64,000 bases of DNA from Streptomyces sp. CB01201 (GTDB lineage: Bacteria; Actinomycetota; Actinomycetes; Streptomycetales; Streptomycetaceae). Positions 43,737 through 52,047 of the stretch are shown here, in pieces; position 1 is the stretch's first letter; each line of letters opens with the position of its first letter. Made by a program: the position numbers and the translations under genes. The stretch lies in contig NZ_NNBJ01000004.1 in assembly GCF_002803085.1 (NCBI RefSeq), positions 969-64,968 on the forward strand. The letters are read 5' to 3'. The notes below the pieces were generated by a model. The model was not told the origin of the DNA. It was given only the letters and a program-made list of their open reading frames with translations, and searched no databases.

Positions 43737-45233
43737 TCAGGCCGCGCCGAGCGGGGCGAGGTAGTCGTCCAGTCCGGTGGCGTCCGTTCCCGCCCAGCCC
43801 ACGTATCCGTCGGGGCGGACCAGGAAGAGGCCGCGCCCGTACGCCTCGTACGGGCCCAGCTCGTGCACCCGGACGAGGTCGGACGCGAGGGCGGGGGCCG
43901 GGGTGTCGAAGGCGAGCAGGGTGAAGTGCGGGCCGCGCAGGAGGTCGAAGATCCTGCCCTCGGGCAGGATGCCGTCCGGGGCGCGGTCGCCGGCTTCCAG
44001 GGCTCCGGCCCGCCCGGCGGAGAGCGGGCCGCCCCGGTAGCCGAGGCCGAGCTGGCCGGTCTCCGACCGGCGTCTGCTGTTCTCGCCGACCATGGCCGTG
44101 CGGTGCAGCCGGGTGCTCATGCCGAGCACCCCGGCGGCGATCGGCCTGCGCTCCTCCTCGTAGGTGTCGAGCAGGGTGTCGGGGGCGCCGTGGCGGAGCA
44201 CCTGGGCGAGCTTCCAGCCCAGGTTGTACGCGTCCTGGACGCTGGTGTTGAGGCCCTGGCCGCCGGCCGGGGAGTGGATGTGCGCCGCGTCGCCCGCGAG
44301 CAGGACGCGGCCCGCGCGGTAGCGGTCGGCGAGCGCTGCCCGGGGCCGGAAGTCGGAGGCCCAGTGGACCTCGGCGACCTGCTCCTCGGTCATGGGCGTA
44401 CGGGCCGCGACCACCTTGCGGACGCCCGCGTCGCTGGTGTCGGGGACGGCGCCCTCGTCGGCGTACTGGGCGATCAGCTGGAACAGGCCGGGCCCGCCGG
44501 GCAGCGGGCAGATCAACACGCTGCCCTCCGGACTGCCGTTCCACAGATGCCAGTTGAGGTCGTCGACGAGTGCGTCCGGGGTCATGGTCAGGTCCGCGAC
44601 GAGCATGGGACGGGGGTCGACGCTCTCGCCTCGCAGGGCGATGCCGAGGGCGCGGCGGATGCCGGAGCGGCCGCCGTCGGCGGCGACGAGGTGGCGGGAG
44701 CGGACGGTACGGCCGTCGGCCAGGGCGGCGGTGACGCCGTCGGCGTCCTGGGTGACCGCGGTCACCTCGGCGTCGAAGACGACATCGCCGCCGAGGCTCC
44801 GCAGGTGCGCGTACAACAGGTCCTGGAAGCGGGCCTGGCCGATGAGCAGGCCGTTGGCGTGGGGCTCGCGCTCGGTGGGCTCGTAGCGCTCGATCATGTC
44901 CCACTCGCGGCCGCGCTCGGTGCCGTCGGGGCCCACCCACTCCAGCATGCGCGGGTAGGCGCGGCCGGCCCGCAGCACGGTCTCGACCAGGCCGAGGTCG
45001 TCGAGCAGCTCCAGGGTGCGCGGCTGGAGGCCCTTGCCGCGCGAGCCGGGGAAGAGCCGGTCGGACCTCTCGACGAGGAGGGCGGGGACGCCGCGCCGGG
45101 CGAGGTCGATGGCGAGCACGAGACCGGTGGGCCCGGCGCCCACGATCAGGACGTCGGTGGACTCGGGAAGGGCCCCGGAGCCGGTGGCGGGAGCGGTCGC
45201 GGGCACGGGTTCCTTAACGTCGTTAAGTTCCAT
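43737..45233 (-). CDS. FAD-dependent aromatic monooxygenase (PheA/TfdB-type hydroxylase)
   Basis: A 498-aa class A flavoprotein monooxygenase. The FAD motif is VLIVGAGPTGLVLAIDLARR (residues about 29-48), the DG motif is LVAADGGRSGIRRALG, and the GD motif is LLAGDAAHIHSPAGGQGLNT; the C-terminal thioredoxin-like domain ends FLVRPDGYVGWAG. Such enzymes hydroxylate phenols, polyketides or antibiotics such as rifampicin. It is divergent from a TetR regulator, and a 15-bp operator-like palindrome lies inside its first codons. The substrate is unknown, and inducible detoxification is the likely theme. Confidence 0.9.
   Translation of the reverse strand: MELNDVKEPVPATAPATGSGALPESTDVLIVGAGPTGLVLAIDLARRGVPALLVERSDRLFPGSRGKGLQPRTLELLDDLGLVETVLRAGRAYPRMLEWVGPDGTERGREWDMIERYEPTEREPHANGLLIGQARFQDLLYAHLRSLGGDVVFDAEVTAVTQDADGVTAALADGRTVRSRHLVAADGGRSGIRRALGIALRGESVDPRPMLVADLTMTPDALVDDLNWHLWNGSPEGSVLICPLPGGPGLFQLIAQYADEGAVPDTSDAGVRKVVAARTPMTEEQVAEVHWASDFRPRAALADRYRAGRVLLAGDAAHIHSPAGGQGLNTSVQDAYNLGWKLAQVLRHGAPDTLLDTYEEERRPIAAGVLGMSTRLHRTAMVGENSRRRSETGQLGLGYRGGPLSAGRAGALEAGDRAPDGILPEGRIFDLLRGPHFTLLAFDTPAPALASDLVRVHELGPYEAYGRGLFLVRPDGYVGWAGTDATGLDDYLAPLGAA
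45213..45227. promoter_or_regulatory. TetR operator 1 (inside monooxygenase codons 3-7)
   Basis: CTTAACGTCGTTAAG is a 15-bp inverted repeat with 6-bp arms (CTTAAC/GTTAAG). It overlaps codons 3-7 of the monooxygenase gene and is matched by a second copy 36 bp away. Binding by the divergent TetR protein is inferred. Confidence 0.8.
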
Positions 45234-45248
45234 GTTCGGAAGCGTGCG

Positions 45249-45263
45249 CTTAACGGTGTTAAG
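45249..45263. promoter_or_regulatory. TetR operator 2 (in divergent promoter)
   Basis: CTTAACGGTGTTAAG repeats the arms of operator 1. On the - strand it falls in the spacer after a TTGACA -35 hexamer for the monooxygenase; on the + strand TTAAGT at its edge ends 7 nt before the GTG start of the TetR gene, so it also covers that promoter and predicts autoregulation. Confidence 0.82.
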
Positions 45264-45271
45264 TTGTCAAG

Positions 45272-45919
45272 GTGGCTACGACGAAGATCGACCGGGCGCA
45301 GGTCGCCGACACCGCGCTGCGGCTCCTGAACGAGGTGGGCCTCGACGGGCTCACACTGCGCGCCATCGCGAAGGAACTCGGGGTCCAGGCGCCCGCGCTG
45401 TACTGGCACTTCAAGAACAAGCAGGCGCTGCTGGACGAGATGGCGACCGTCATGTACCGGCGGATGGCCGCGGACGGCCCGCCGGGACTCGCCGAGCCCA
45501 CCTGGCAGGGCCAGTTGTGCGCCGTCAACCGCGCCCTGCGCGCGATGCTGCTCGGCTACCGCGACGGCGCGAAGGTGTACGGCGGCGCCCGCTTCACCGG
45601 TACCGACCACGCGGAGGCCCTGGAGGCCCACCTCGGCCGGATGTGCCAGGAGGGCTGGACGCTGCGCGACGCGGTACGGGCGGGCACGCTGGCGTACGCC
45701 TACACGATGGGCTTCGTCGCGGAGGAGCAGGGCAGCGTGCCCGCGCCGGGCGGGCAGGGCGAGTCCGTCGACGTGGCCGCCCGCGCGGAGCGCCTGTCCG
45801 CCTACCCGCTGGCGGCCGCGGCGGGCGCGGACATCTTCGAGTCGTTCGACGAGCGGTTCGAGGAGGGGCTGACCGTCCTGGTGGCCGGCATCGAGGCGAC
45901 GTACCGCCCACGGGGGTGA
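45272..45919 (+). CDS. TetR-family regulator with TetR_C tetracycline-repressor-like C-terminal domain
   Basis: A 215-aa regulator. The HTH is at residues about 5-50 (LTLRAIAKELGVQAPALYWH, FKNKQALLDEMATVMYRRM), and the C-terminal domain has the pattern of classical TetR (QLCAVNRALRAMLLGYRDGA, TLAYAYTMGFVAEEQ). GTG 45272 lies 8 nt after a candidate -10 (TTAAGT), so translation is probably leaderless. Two CTTAAC-N3-GTTAAG palindromes in the 38-bp divergent region and adjoining codons are its likely operators. It probably represses the monooxygenase until an aromatic ligand binds. Confidence 0.92.
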   Translation: MATTKIDRAQVADTALRLLNEVGLDGLTLRAIAKELGVQAPALYWHFKNKQALLDEMATVMYRRMAADGPPGLAEPTWQGQLCAVNRALRAMLLGYRDGAKVYGGARFTGTDHAEALEAHLGRMCQEGWTLRDAVRAGTLAYAYTMGFVAEEQGSVPAPGGQGESVDVAARAERLSAYPLAAAAGADIFESFDERFEEGLTVLVAGIEATYRPRG

Positions 45920-45959
45920 GCCGCGGCTTCCCGGCGCCGGAGTCCGCGGCTCCTGGTGG

Positions 45960-47279
45960 CTAGGCCCGCCGCGGCGTCAGCCGCCGGACCCGCCGGGCCA
46001 CCCGGCGCACCGTCGCGTTGCGCGGGATGAAGCCCAGCTGGGACGGGATCGCGCCGGGCAGGGCGAGCGCGGTCAGGCGGCGGCGCTTGAAGTACCGCCA
46101 GGTGTGGGTGTTCAGGGAGGCCGAGAGATAGCGCTCGGCCGCGCCGCGCAGGTCCGGGCGCAGCTCGGGCTGCATCGCATAGCCCACCGCACGCAGCAGC
46201 TCCGGCAGGTCCACGGCCGGGTGTGCCTCGCCCTCCAGGGGCGGGAGCATCGCGTCCGCGATCGTCACCGGGACCCGGTTGCTGTTCTGGTACGGGGCGA
46301 TCCGGTCCAGGAGCAGCTCGGTGCCGACCCGGGCCACCGCGATGCCGTAGAACGCCGACGCCGTCAGGAGCGCCGTCGAGAAGCAGCCCACCACGAGCGC
46401 GGGGGAGAGGCGCTCGTAGAGCACCTCGGCCATCAACGGGCGTTCGAGGAAGGTCAGTTGGACGTCGAGCGTCACCGCCTCCGCCTCCAGCGCCTGCGAC
46501 CAGGCCGGCGGCGCCGACGGGTGCGGCTTGAAGACGATCCGCCGATGGCCCCGCGCCGCAGCGCCCCGCAGCATGCGCAGGTGCAGCTCCTCCTCCTGGG
46601 CCGGGGTGAGGATGGACAGCGCGGACAGGTACTGGCCGAGCAGGAGGGCCGGCGGCTCGCCCTCCGAAGGCAGGCCCAACTCGGTTTCCGCTGCGGCCAG
46701 TTCACCCACCGTCTGCACGAAGGCCGCCGTCGGCACCGTCTCGCTCGGCACGCCGAACTCCCCGAGCAGCAGGGGCCGCAGCTCCGGAACCAGGTCCAGG
46801 TGCAGCACCCGGCGCACCCGTGAGCCGATCAGCGGGTCCAGCTTGTTGCGCGTCGGGCCGTACGTCATCAGGCCGTCCGCGTACACCGTGATCGGCGCGT
46901 CCGGGAAGAGCTGGGCGACCGCCTGCGCCGGGTTCACCTGGATGGACTCAAGGGCGAGCTCGATCCGGTCGTCCCCGAGGTCCCACAGCACCCTCAACTG
47001 CCGCTCCCAGAGCGGGACATCGTCCGGGCGCGGGGACCAGCCGCCCGGGTGGAAGGGGGCGATCGTGTCGTTCCAGGAGAGCACCCCGTCGAATCGGCCG
47101 CGCAGCAGCTCGAAGCCCGGCATGGTGTCGAGCGACGGCGACACCTCCGGCGCGGGCGCGTTGTTGCTGATGAGCAGCAGCCGCCGGTCGGCCGTGGGGA
47201 AGCAGCCGCTGTCGAGGGCGGCGGCGAGCGTGGCCACCCCGTACAGGGTGGACGCCGCGAAGATCTGGGTCGTGGGCAT
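45960..47279 (-). CDS. alpha-2,8-polysialyltransferase-like glycosyltransferase
   Basis: A 439-aa cytoplasmic or membrane-peripheral protein of the bacterial polysialyltransferase family. Recognisable parts: MPTTQIFAASTLYGVATLAA at the start, WNDTIAPFHPGGWSPRPDDV, HRRIVFKPHPSAPPAW with the HP motif used in CMP-sugar binding, and PALVVGCFSTALLTASAFYG with the catalytic-site Ser region. It would polymerise or transfer nonulosonic acid residues from CMP donors. The ATG shares a base with the GT2 stop (TGATG), so the two are coupled. The neuA/neuB homologues lie on the divergent arm. Confidence 0.82.
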   Translation of the reverse strand: MPTTQIFAASTLYGVATLAAALDSGCFPTADRRLLLISNNAPAPEVSPSLDTMPGFELLRGRFDGVLSWNDTIAPFHPGGWSPRPDDVPLWERQLRVLWDLGDDRIELALESIQVNPAQAVAQLFPDAPITVYADGLMTYGPTRNKLDPLIGSRVRRVLHLDLVPELRPLLLGEFGVPSETVPTAAFVQTVGELAAAETELGLPSEGEPPALLLGQYLSALSILTPAQEEELHLRMLRGAAARGHRRIVFKPHPSAPPAWSQALEAEAVTLDVQLTFLERPLMAEVLYERLSPALVVGCFSTALLTASAFYGIAVARVGTELLLDRIAPYQNSNRVPVTIADAMLPPLEGEAHPAVDLPELLRAVGYAMQPELRPDLRGAAERYLSASLNTHTWRYFKRRRLTALALPGAIPSQLGFIPRNATVRRVARRVRRLTPRRA

Positions 47280-48262
47280 CAGGCGGCAGCTCCCGCCGAG
47301 GGCGCGGCCGGGCGGTGGCGCAGCCTGCGCAGCCGGGCGGCGCGGCGCGCGTCCATCGAGTTCAGCGCGTCCCTGAGGTGGTCCTGCGGCAGCCGTTTCA
47401 GCGCGCCCGCGCTCAGGGCCTTGAGTTTTCTGGCCACGGCCGGTTCGAACCTTTCGATGCCGCTCATATGGTGGGAAATGATCGCGCAGTACGTCCGTAC
47501 GGCTTTCGGGAGCAATTCGTCCGCATCCCGGTCCGCGGCCGTCTCCGCTATTACTTGATCGAATGCGCGAATGAAATCGAGTTGTCGCACATCGCCGATT
47601 TGCGTCAGCGAGGAGGCGACCCCGCGCCGGTAGAACACGCCGAGCTGCCCCGTCACCGCGAAGGACTCCGCCTCGCGGTGCAGCCGCCAGATCCACGGCC
47701 GGTCCTCGGCCGTGCGCAGCCCGTCGGTGAAGTGGAGCAGCCCGCGCTCGGCCAGCCTGCGGTGGTACATCCCGGCCCAGGCGAACGCGTAGTCCACCGA
47801 GGTGGAGCGGGTGGCGGGCAGGATCGCCTCGCGCGGAGACATCACCTCACCGCGCCGGCCGTGCGGCACCCGGTGCACCGTACGCTCCTGGCCGGTCACC
47901 TGGACGTGGTCGGTGCGGACGAAGTCACAGCCCAACTCCTCGATGACGGAGAGGAGTTGGGAGAAGTAACCGGGAGCGAGCCAGTCGTCGCCGTCCAGGT
48001 ACGTCAGATATTCGCCGCGGGCCGCGTCCAGGCCGGTGTTGCGGGCCGTGGCCAGACCGCCGTTGCGTTCGTGTCTGAGCAGCACCGCCCCCGGCAGCTC
48101 GCGCTCGGCGCGTTCGAGCAGCTCGATCGTGCCGTCCGACGAGCAGTCGTCGACCAGCAGGAACTCGAAGTCGTCGCGGGCGTTCGCGCGCAGACTTCGC
48201 AGGGTGTCGGATGCGTAGGCGCGCACGTTGTAGAACGGCACGATGACGGAGAGCTTGACCAC
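47279..48262 (-). CDS. family 2 glycosyltransferase
   Basis: A 327-aa GT-A fold glycosyltransferase. Typical GT2 motifs: VKLSVIVPFYNVRAYASDTL, FEFLLVDDCSSDGTIELLER, HERNGGLATARNTGLDAARG and the metal-binding YLTYLDGDDWL, followed by the acceptor region AEDRPWIWRLHREAE. GTG 48262 is chosen because it starts directly at the conserved first strand and TAGCGT ends 7 nt upstream; ATG 48292 is an alternative giving 10 more residues. It is coupled to the polysialyltransferase-like gene and probably adds another sugar of the wall polymer. Confidence 0.88.
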   Translation of the reverse strand: MVKLSVIVPFYNVRAYASDTLRSLRANARDDFEFLLVDDCSSDGTIELLERAERELPGAVLLRHERNGGLATARNTGLDAARGEYLTYLDGDDWLAPGYFSQLLSVIEELGCDFVRTDHVQVTGQERTVHRVPHGRRGEVMSPREAILPATRSTSVDYAFAWAGMYHRRLAERGLLHFTDGLRTAEDRPWIWRLHREAESFAVTGQLGVFYRRGVASSLTQIGDVRQLDFIRAFDQVIAETAADRDADELLPKAVRTYCAIISHHMSGIERFEPAVARKLKALSAGALKRLPQDHLRDALNSMDARRAARLRRLRHRPAAPSAGAAA

Positions 48263-48450
48263 GGCGGTGACGCTATGGCGCCGTTCCGTCATTCGTCCTG
48301 TCCGGCACCAAGATGATGGGTGAACGAAGAATGGCGGGACTGTTAACCCGTCCGCCGGGCCGCCCCGCACTCCTTGAGTAGTCGCGCTGTTAACCAGTTG
48401 TTGCAGTCGAGTTGGGCCGCGAATACGCGGGGCTTCCTAGTTTCTACGGC

Positions 48451-49815
48451 GTGCCATCACGTACCGATTCAAGGCTGCGGATCGCGGTTCTCGCGGATTC
48501 GGACACCCGGTGGAAATGGGGTGCGCTCACCGCGCGCCGCCTCGCCGAACAGGCTCCCGGGACCGACTCCGCCGCGACCGCGCCCCTCGCCCCCGAACTC
48601 GACGGCTTCCTGCTCCGGGGCCGCGCCACCCCCACGCCTCGCCAGCTCGCCGAGGTGGGGGTCGCGGCGGACGCCCTGCGCGAAGTGACGATGGCTCAAT
48701 TCCTGGATGCCGTGGCCAAGTCGGGCTCGGCAGGTGCGGCGTACGACGTCATCGTGCTCGCGCTCGTCGGCGGCGCCGCCCAGGCCGCGCTGCACGGGCT
48801 CGCCGCCCGGCTGCGGGGCCGGAGCCGCCGCCCCGTGATCGTCACCGGCTATGTGGGCGTCGTCTACGAGAAGCTCGCCGACGGTCTGCTCCTGCGGCAC
48901 GGCGCCGACATCGTGCTCGCCAACTCCCGCCATGACGCGGCCCGTTTCCGCGCGGTGTACGAAGGCGTGGGCGCCGACGCCTCCGCCGTCACCGAGGCCG
49001 CGCTGCCCTTCCTCGGCGGCGCCGCCTACACGGCCGAGCCCGGCCGCGACACGGTCGTCTTCGCCGCCCAGCCCTCCGTGCCGGAGAGCCGCGCCGACCG
49101 CCGGTACCTCCTTGACCGCCTGGTCGGGCACGCCCGGCTGCACCCGGAGCGCGAGGTCGTCCTCAAGCTCCGCTCCAAGCCGGGCGAGCACACCACGCAC
49201 ATCGAGGAACACCCCTTCCAGAAGCTCGCCAAGGGCATCGACCTGCCGCCCAACTTCTCGCTGGCGTACGGGAACATGGGCGGGATCCTGGACCGCGCCG
49301 ACCTCCTGGTGACGGTCTCCTCGACCGCCGCCCTGGAGTCCCTGCACCGCTCGGTGCCGACGGCCGTCCTCACCGACCTCGGTGTCCGCGAGGTCCTCGG
49401 CAACCACCACTTCCTCGGCTCCGGCTGTCTGGCCTCCTGGGACCGGCTCGACGCCGGGCACCGGCCCGTGCCCGACCCCGAGTGGCTCGCCGCCCAGGGT
49501 GTGGCCCCGGGTGACGCGTACCACCGCGCCTTCGACCAAGTGCGGTCCCGCGTGGCCGAGTTGCTCGCCGCGGCGAGCCTGCCGCCGATCGCCCCCTACT
49601 ACACCGCCGCCACCGCGCCCGGCTACCTCCCGGGCATCCTCGCCCGCCACCACCTCGCCCCCGACGGCACCCCGCTGCCGGGCGCGGCCCCCGCCACCGA
49701 GCGGACCGGGCTGCGCCGGGTGATCAGGGACGCCGTGCGCGACGCGGCGCGCGGCGCCTACCGCCACGGCGTGCAGCGGGTCGCGCCCGTCATCCGCCGG
49801 ATGGGAGAACTGTGA
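48451..49815 (+). CDS. putative glycosyltransferase, DUF6716-like
   Basis: A 454-aa protein with a GT-B-like appearance: the first strand RLRIAVLADSDTRWKWGALT, then RPVIVTGYVGVVYEKLADGL, a central strand HPEREVVLKLRSKPGEHTTH and the donor-site-like block RADLLVTVSSTAALESLHRS. I recall it as the DUF6716 putative glycosyltransferase family, usually next to neuA homologues. GTG 48451 is the likely start, with TAGTTT ending 7 nt upstream (possible leaderless mRNA). It overlaps neuA by one base, so it belongs to the nonulosonate operon. Donor and acceptor are not known. Confidence 0.75.
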   Translation: MPSRTDSRLRIAVLADSDTRWKWGALTARRLAEQAPGTDSAATAPLAPELDGFLLRGRATPTPRQLAEVGVAADALREVTMAQFLDAVAKSGSAGAAYDVIVLALVGGAAQAALHGLAARLRGRSRRPVIVTGYVGVVYEKLADGLLLRHGADIVLANSRHDAARFRAVYEGVGADASAVTEAALPFLGGAAYTAEPGRDTVVFAAQPSVPESRADRRYLLDRLVGHARLHPEREVVLKLRSKPGEHTTHIEEHPFQKLAKGIDLPPNFSLAYGNMGGILDRADLLVTVSSTAALESLHRSVPTAVLTDLGVREVLGNHHFLGSGCLASWDRLDAGHRPVPDPEWLAAQGVAPGDAYHRAFDQVRSRVAELLAAASLPPIAPYYTAATAPGYLPGILARHHLAPDGTPLPGAAPATERTGLRRVIRDAVRDAARGAYRHGVQRVAPVIRRMGEL

Positions 49816-51044
49816 TGCCCCCGACCGCCGCACCGAGCACGCCCCCCAAGGTGCTCGCCGTCATCCCCGCCCGGGGCGGCTCCAAGGGTGTGCCCGGCAA
49901 GAACCTCGCCTCCGTCGCCGGGGTGCCGCTCGTGGTGCGGGCCGTGCTCGCCTGCCGGGCCGCCCGGCTCGTCACCGACGTCGTCGTCTCCACCGACGAC
50001 CCGGCGATCGCGGCCGCCGCCCGCTCGGCCGGCGCCGACGTGGTCGTCCGCCCGGCCGGGATCTCGGGCGACACCGCCAGCAGCGAGGCCGCCGTCCTGC
50101 ACGCCCTGGACGCGCACCCGGACGCCCGGGTGGTGCTGCTCGTGCAGTGCACCAGCCCGTTCCTGACCCGCGAGGACGTCGAGGGCGTGGCCGCGGCGGT
50201 CCTGGAGGACGGCGCCGAGACCGCCGTCACCGTCGCCCCCTTCCACGGCTTCCTGTGGCGCGAGGACGAACTCGGCGGCGGCCAGGGCATGGGCCACGAC
50301 AAGTCGTTCCGGCCGCGCCGCCAGGACCGTCCGCAGGACTTCCTGGAGACCGGCGCCGCCTACGCCATGGACGCCGAGGGCTTCCGCACCCACCAGCACC
50401 GCTTCTTCGGCCGCACCGCGCTGGTGCGCACCGACCCGGCACGGGTCCTGGAGATCGACGAGCCGCACGACCTGGACCGGGCCCGCGCACTCGCCCCCGT
50501 CCTCGACCGGCTGCCCACCCCGACCCGCGACGACGTCGACGCGGTCGTCCTCGACTTCGACGGCACCCAGACCGACGACAAGGTCCTCATCGACTCCGAG
50601 GGCCGCGAACTCGTCGCCGTGCACCGCGGTGACGGGCTCGGCATCGCCGCCCTGCGCCGGGCCGGGCTCAGGCTGCTCGTCCTGTCCACCGAGCAGAACC
50701 CCGTCGTCGCCGCCCGCGCCCGCAAGCTCAAGATCCCGGTCCTGCACGGCATCGACCGCAAGGACCTCGCGCTCAAGCAGTGGTGCGAGGACGAGGGCGT
50801 CGACCCCCAGCGGGTGCTCTACGCCGGCAACGACGTCAACGACCTGCCCTGCTTCGCCCTCGCCGGCTGGCCGGTGGCCGTCGGCAGCGCCCACGACTCG
50901 GTGCGCGCAGCGGCGCGTGCCGTGACCCGCACCCCCGGCGGCGAAGGAGCGATCCGCGAGATCGCCGCCTGGCTCCTCGGACCCGAACTCACCCACACCC
51001 CACCGCCCCCGCACGCCCCCGAGACCCACCACACCCCCGCCTGA
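49815..51044 (+). CDS. neuA: bifunctional acylneuraminate cytidylyltransferase / HAD phosphatase
   Basis: A 409-aa fusion. Residues about 10-220 are a CMP-sialic/Kdn synthetase: LAVIPARGGSKGVPGKNLAS (CTP loop), STDDPAIAAAARSAGADVVV, LLVQCTSPFL. Residues about 235-395 are a KdsC/YrbI-like HAD phosphatase: VVLDFDGTQTDDKVL (DxDGT), LLVLSTEQNPVVAARARKLK, and YAGNDVNDLPCFALAG. The phosphatase would dephosphorylate the 9-phosphate of the nonulosonic acid before activation, as in known Kdn enzymes. ATG 49815 has GGGAG 7 nt upstream and overlaps the previous stop by one base. Confidence 0.92.
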   Translation: MPPTAAPSTPPKVLAVIPARGGSKGVPGKNLASVAGVPLVVRAVLACRAARLVTDVVVSTDDPAIAAAARSAGADVVVRPAGISGDTASSEAAVLHALDAHPDARVVLLVQCTSPFLTREDVEGVAAAVLEDGAETAVTVAPFHGFLWREDELGGGQGMGHDKSFRPRRQDRPQDFLETGAAYAMDAEGFRTHQHRFFGRTALVRTDPARVLEIDEPHDLDRARALAPVLDRLPTPTRDDVDAVVLDFDGTQTDDKVLIDSEGRELVAVHRGDGLGIAALRRAGLRLLVLSTEQNPVVAARARKLKIPVLHGIDRKDLALKQWCEDEGVDPQRVLYAGNDVNDLPCFALAGWPVAVGSAHDSVRAAARAVTRTPGGEGAIREIAAWLLGPELTHTPPPPHAPETHHTPA

Positions 51045-51087
51045 CCTCCCCGCCCGACCTCCCCATCCGATGTAAGGAAAGACCCTC

Positions 51088-52032
51088 ATGAGCAACCGTC
51101 TGCGCACCCTCGGCAGCCGCACCGCAGGCCCGGGCCACCCCGTGTACGTCACCGGCGAGATCGGCATCAACCACAACGGCGACCTCGACAACGCGATCGC
51201 CCTGATCGACGCCGCCGCCGACGCCGGCTGCGACGCGGTCAAGTTCCAGAAGCGCACCCCGGAGATCTGCACTCCGCGCGACCAGTGGGACATCGAGCGG
51301 GACACCCCGTGGGGCCGGATGACGTACATCGACTACCGCCACCGGGTGGAGTTCGGCGAGGACGAGTACCGCACCATCGACGCGCACTGCAAGGAGCGCG
51401 GCATCGATTGGTTCGCATCGCCGTGGGACACCGAGGCCGTCGCGTTCCTGGAGAAGTTCGACGTGCCGGCCCACAAGGTGGCCTCCGCCTCGCTCACCGA
51501 CGACGAGCTGCTCCGCGCCCTGCGCGCCACCGGCCGCACCGTCATCCTCTCCACCGGCATGTCGACGCCGAAGCAGATCCGGCATGCGGTCGAGGTGCTC
51601 GGCAGCGACAACATCCTTCTGTGCCACGCCACTTCGACCTACCCGGCCAAGGCCGAGGAGCTCAACCTGCGCGTGATCAACAGCCTGATGGCCGAGTACC
51701 CCAACGTGCCGATCGGCTACAGCGGCCACGAGACCGGCCTCCAGACCACGCTCGCCGCCGTCGCGCTCGGCGCTGCGTTCGTCGAGCGCCACATCACTCT
51801 GGACCGCGCGATGTGGGGCTCCGACCAGGCCGCCTCCGTCGAGCCCGGCGGCCTGACCCGCCTGGTCCGTGACATCCGCACCATCGAGGCGGCGCTCGGC
51901 GACGGCGTCAAGAAGGTCTACGACTCCGAGCTGGCCCCGATGAAGAAGCTGCGCCGCGTCGCCGGCGTCGTCGCCCAGGCCGAGGCCGCCGACGCCGAGA
52001 GCGCCGGGGACCGCGCCCCGGCCGCGGTCTGA
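51088..52032 (+). CDS. neuB: N-acetylneuraminate/Kdn synthase family protein (NeuB)
   Basis: A 314-aa PEP-dependent aldolase-type synthase forming a nine-carbon keto acid from a hexose (mannose or ManNAc type, possibly 6-phosphate) and PEP. Conserved parts: VTGEIGINHNGDLDNAIALI, AGCDAVKFQKR, DWFASPWDTEAVAFL, LLCHATSTYPAKAEELNLR and IGYSGHETGLQTTLAAVALG with VERHITLDR. The C-terminal SAF (antifreeze-like) domain of most NeuB proteins is missing, making it shorter than the usual 345. AAGGAAAG precedes ATG 51088. It follows neuA by 43 bp. Confidence 0.93.
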   Translation: MSNRLRTLGSRTAGPGHPVYVTGEIGINHNGDLDNAIALIDAAADAGCDAVKFQKRTPEICTPRDQWDIERDTPWGRMTYIDYRHRVEFGEDEYRTIDAHCKERGIDWFASPWDTEAVAFLEKFDVPAHKVASASLTDDELLRALRATGRTVILSTGMSTPKQIRHAVEVLGSDNILLCHATSTYPAKAEELNLRVINSLMAEYPNVPIGYSGHETGLQTTLAAVALGAAFVERHITLDRAMWGSDQAASVEPGGLTRLVRDIRTIEAALGDGVKKVYDSELAPMKKLRRVAGVVAQAEAADAESAGDRAPAAV

Positions 52033-52047
52033 GGGGGCGGGCCCGCC

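Noticed and set aside
42555-45329. Forward open frame of 924 codons
   Set aside because: It is antisense to the acyltransferase and monooxygenase genes, which have clear family motifs; its sequence is His/Gln/Gly-rich shadow translation.
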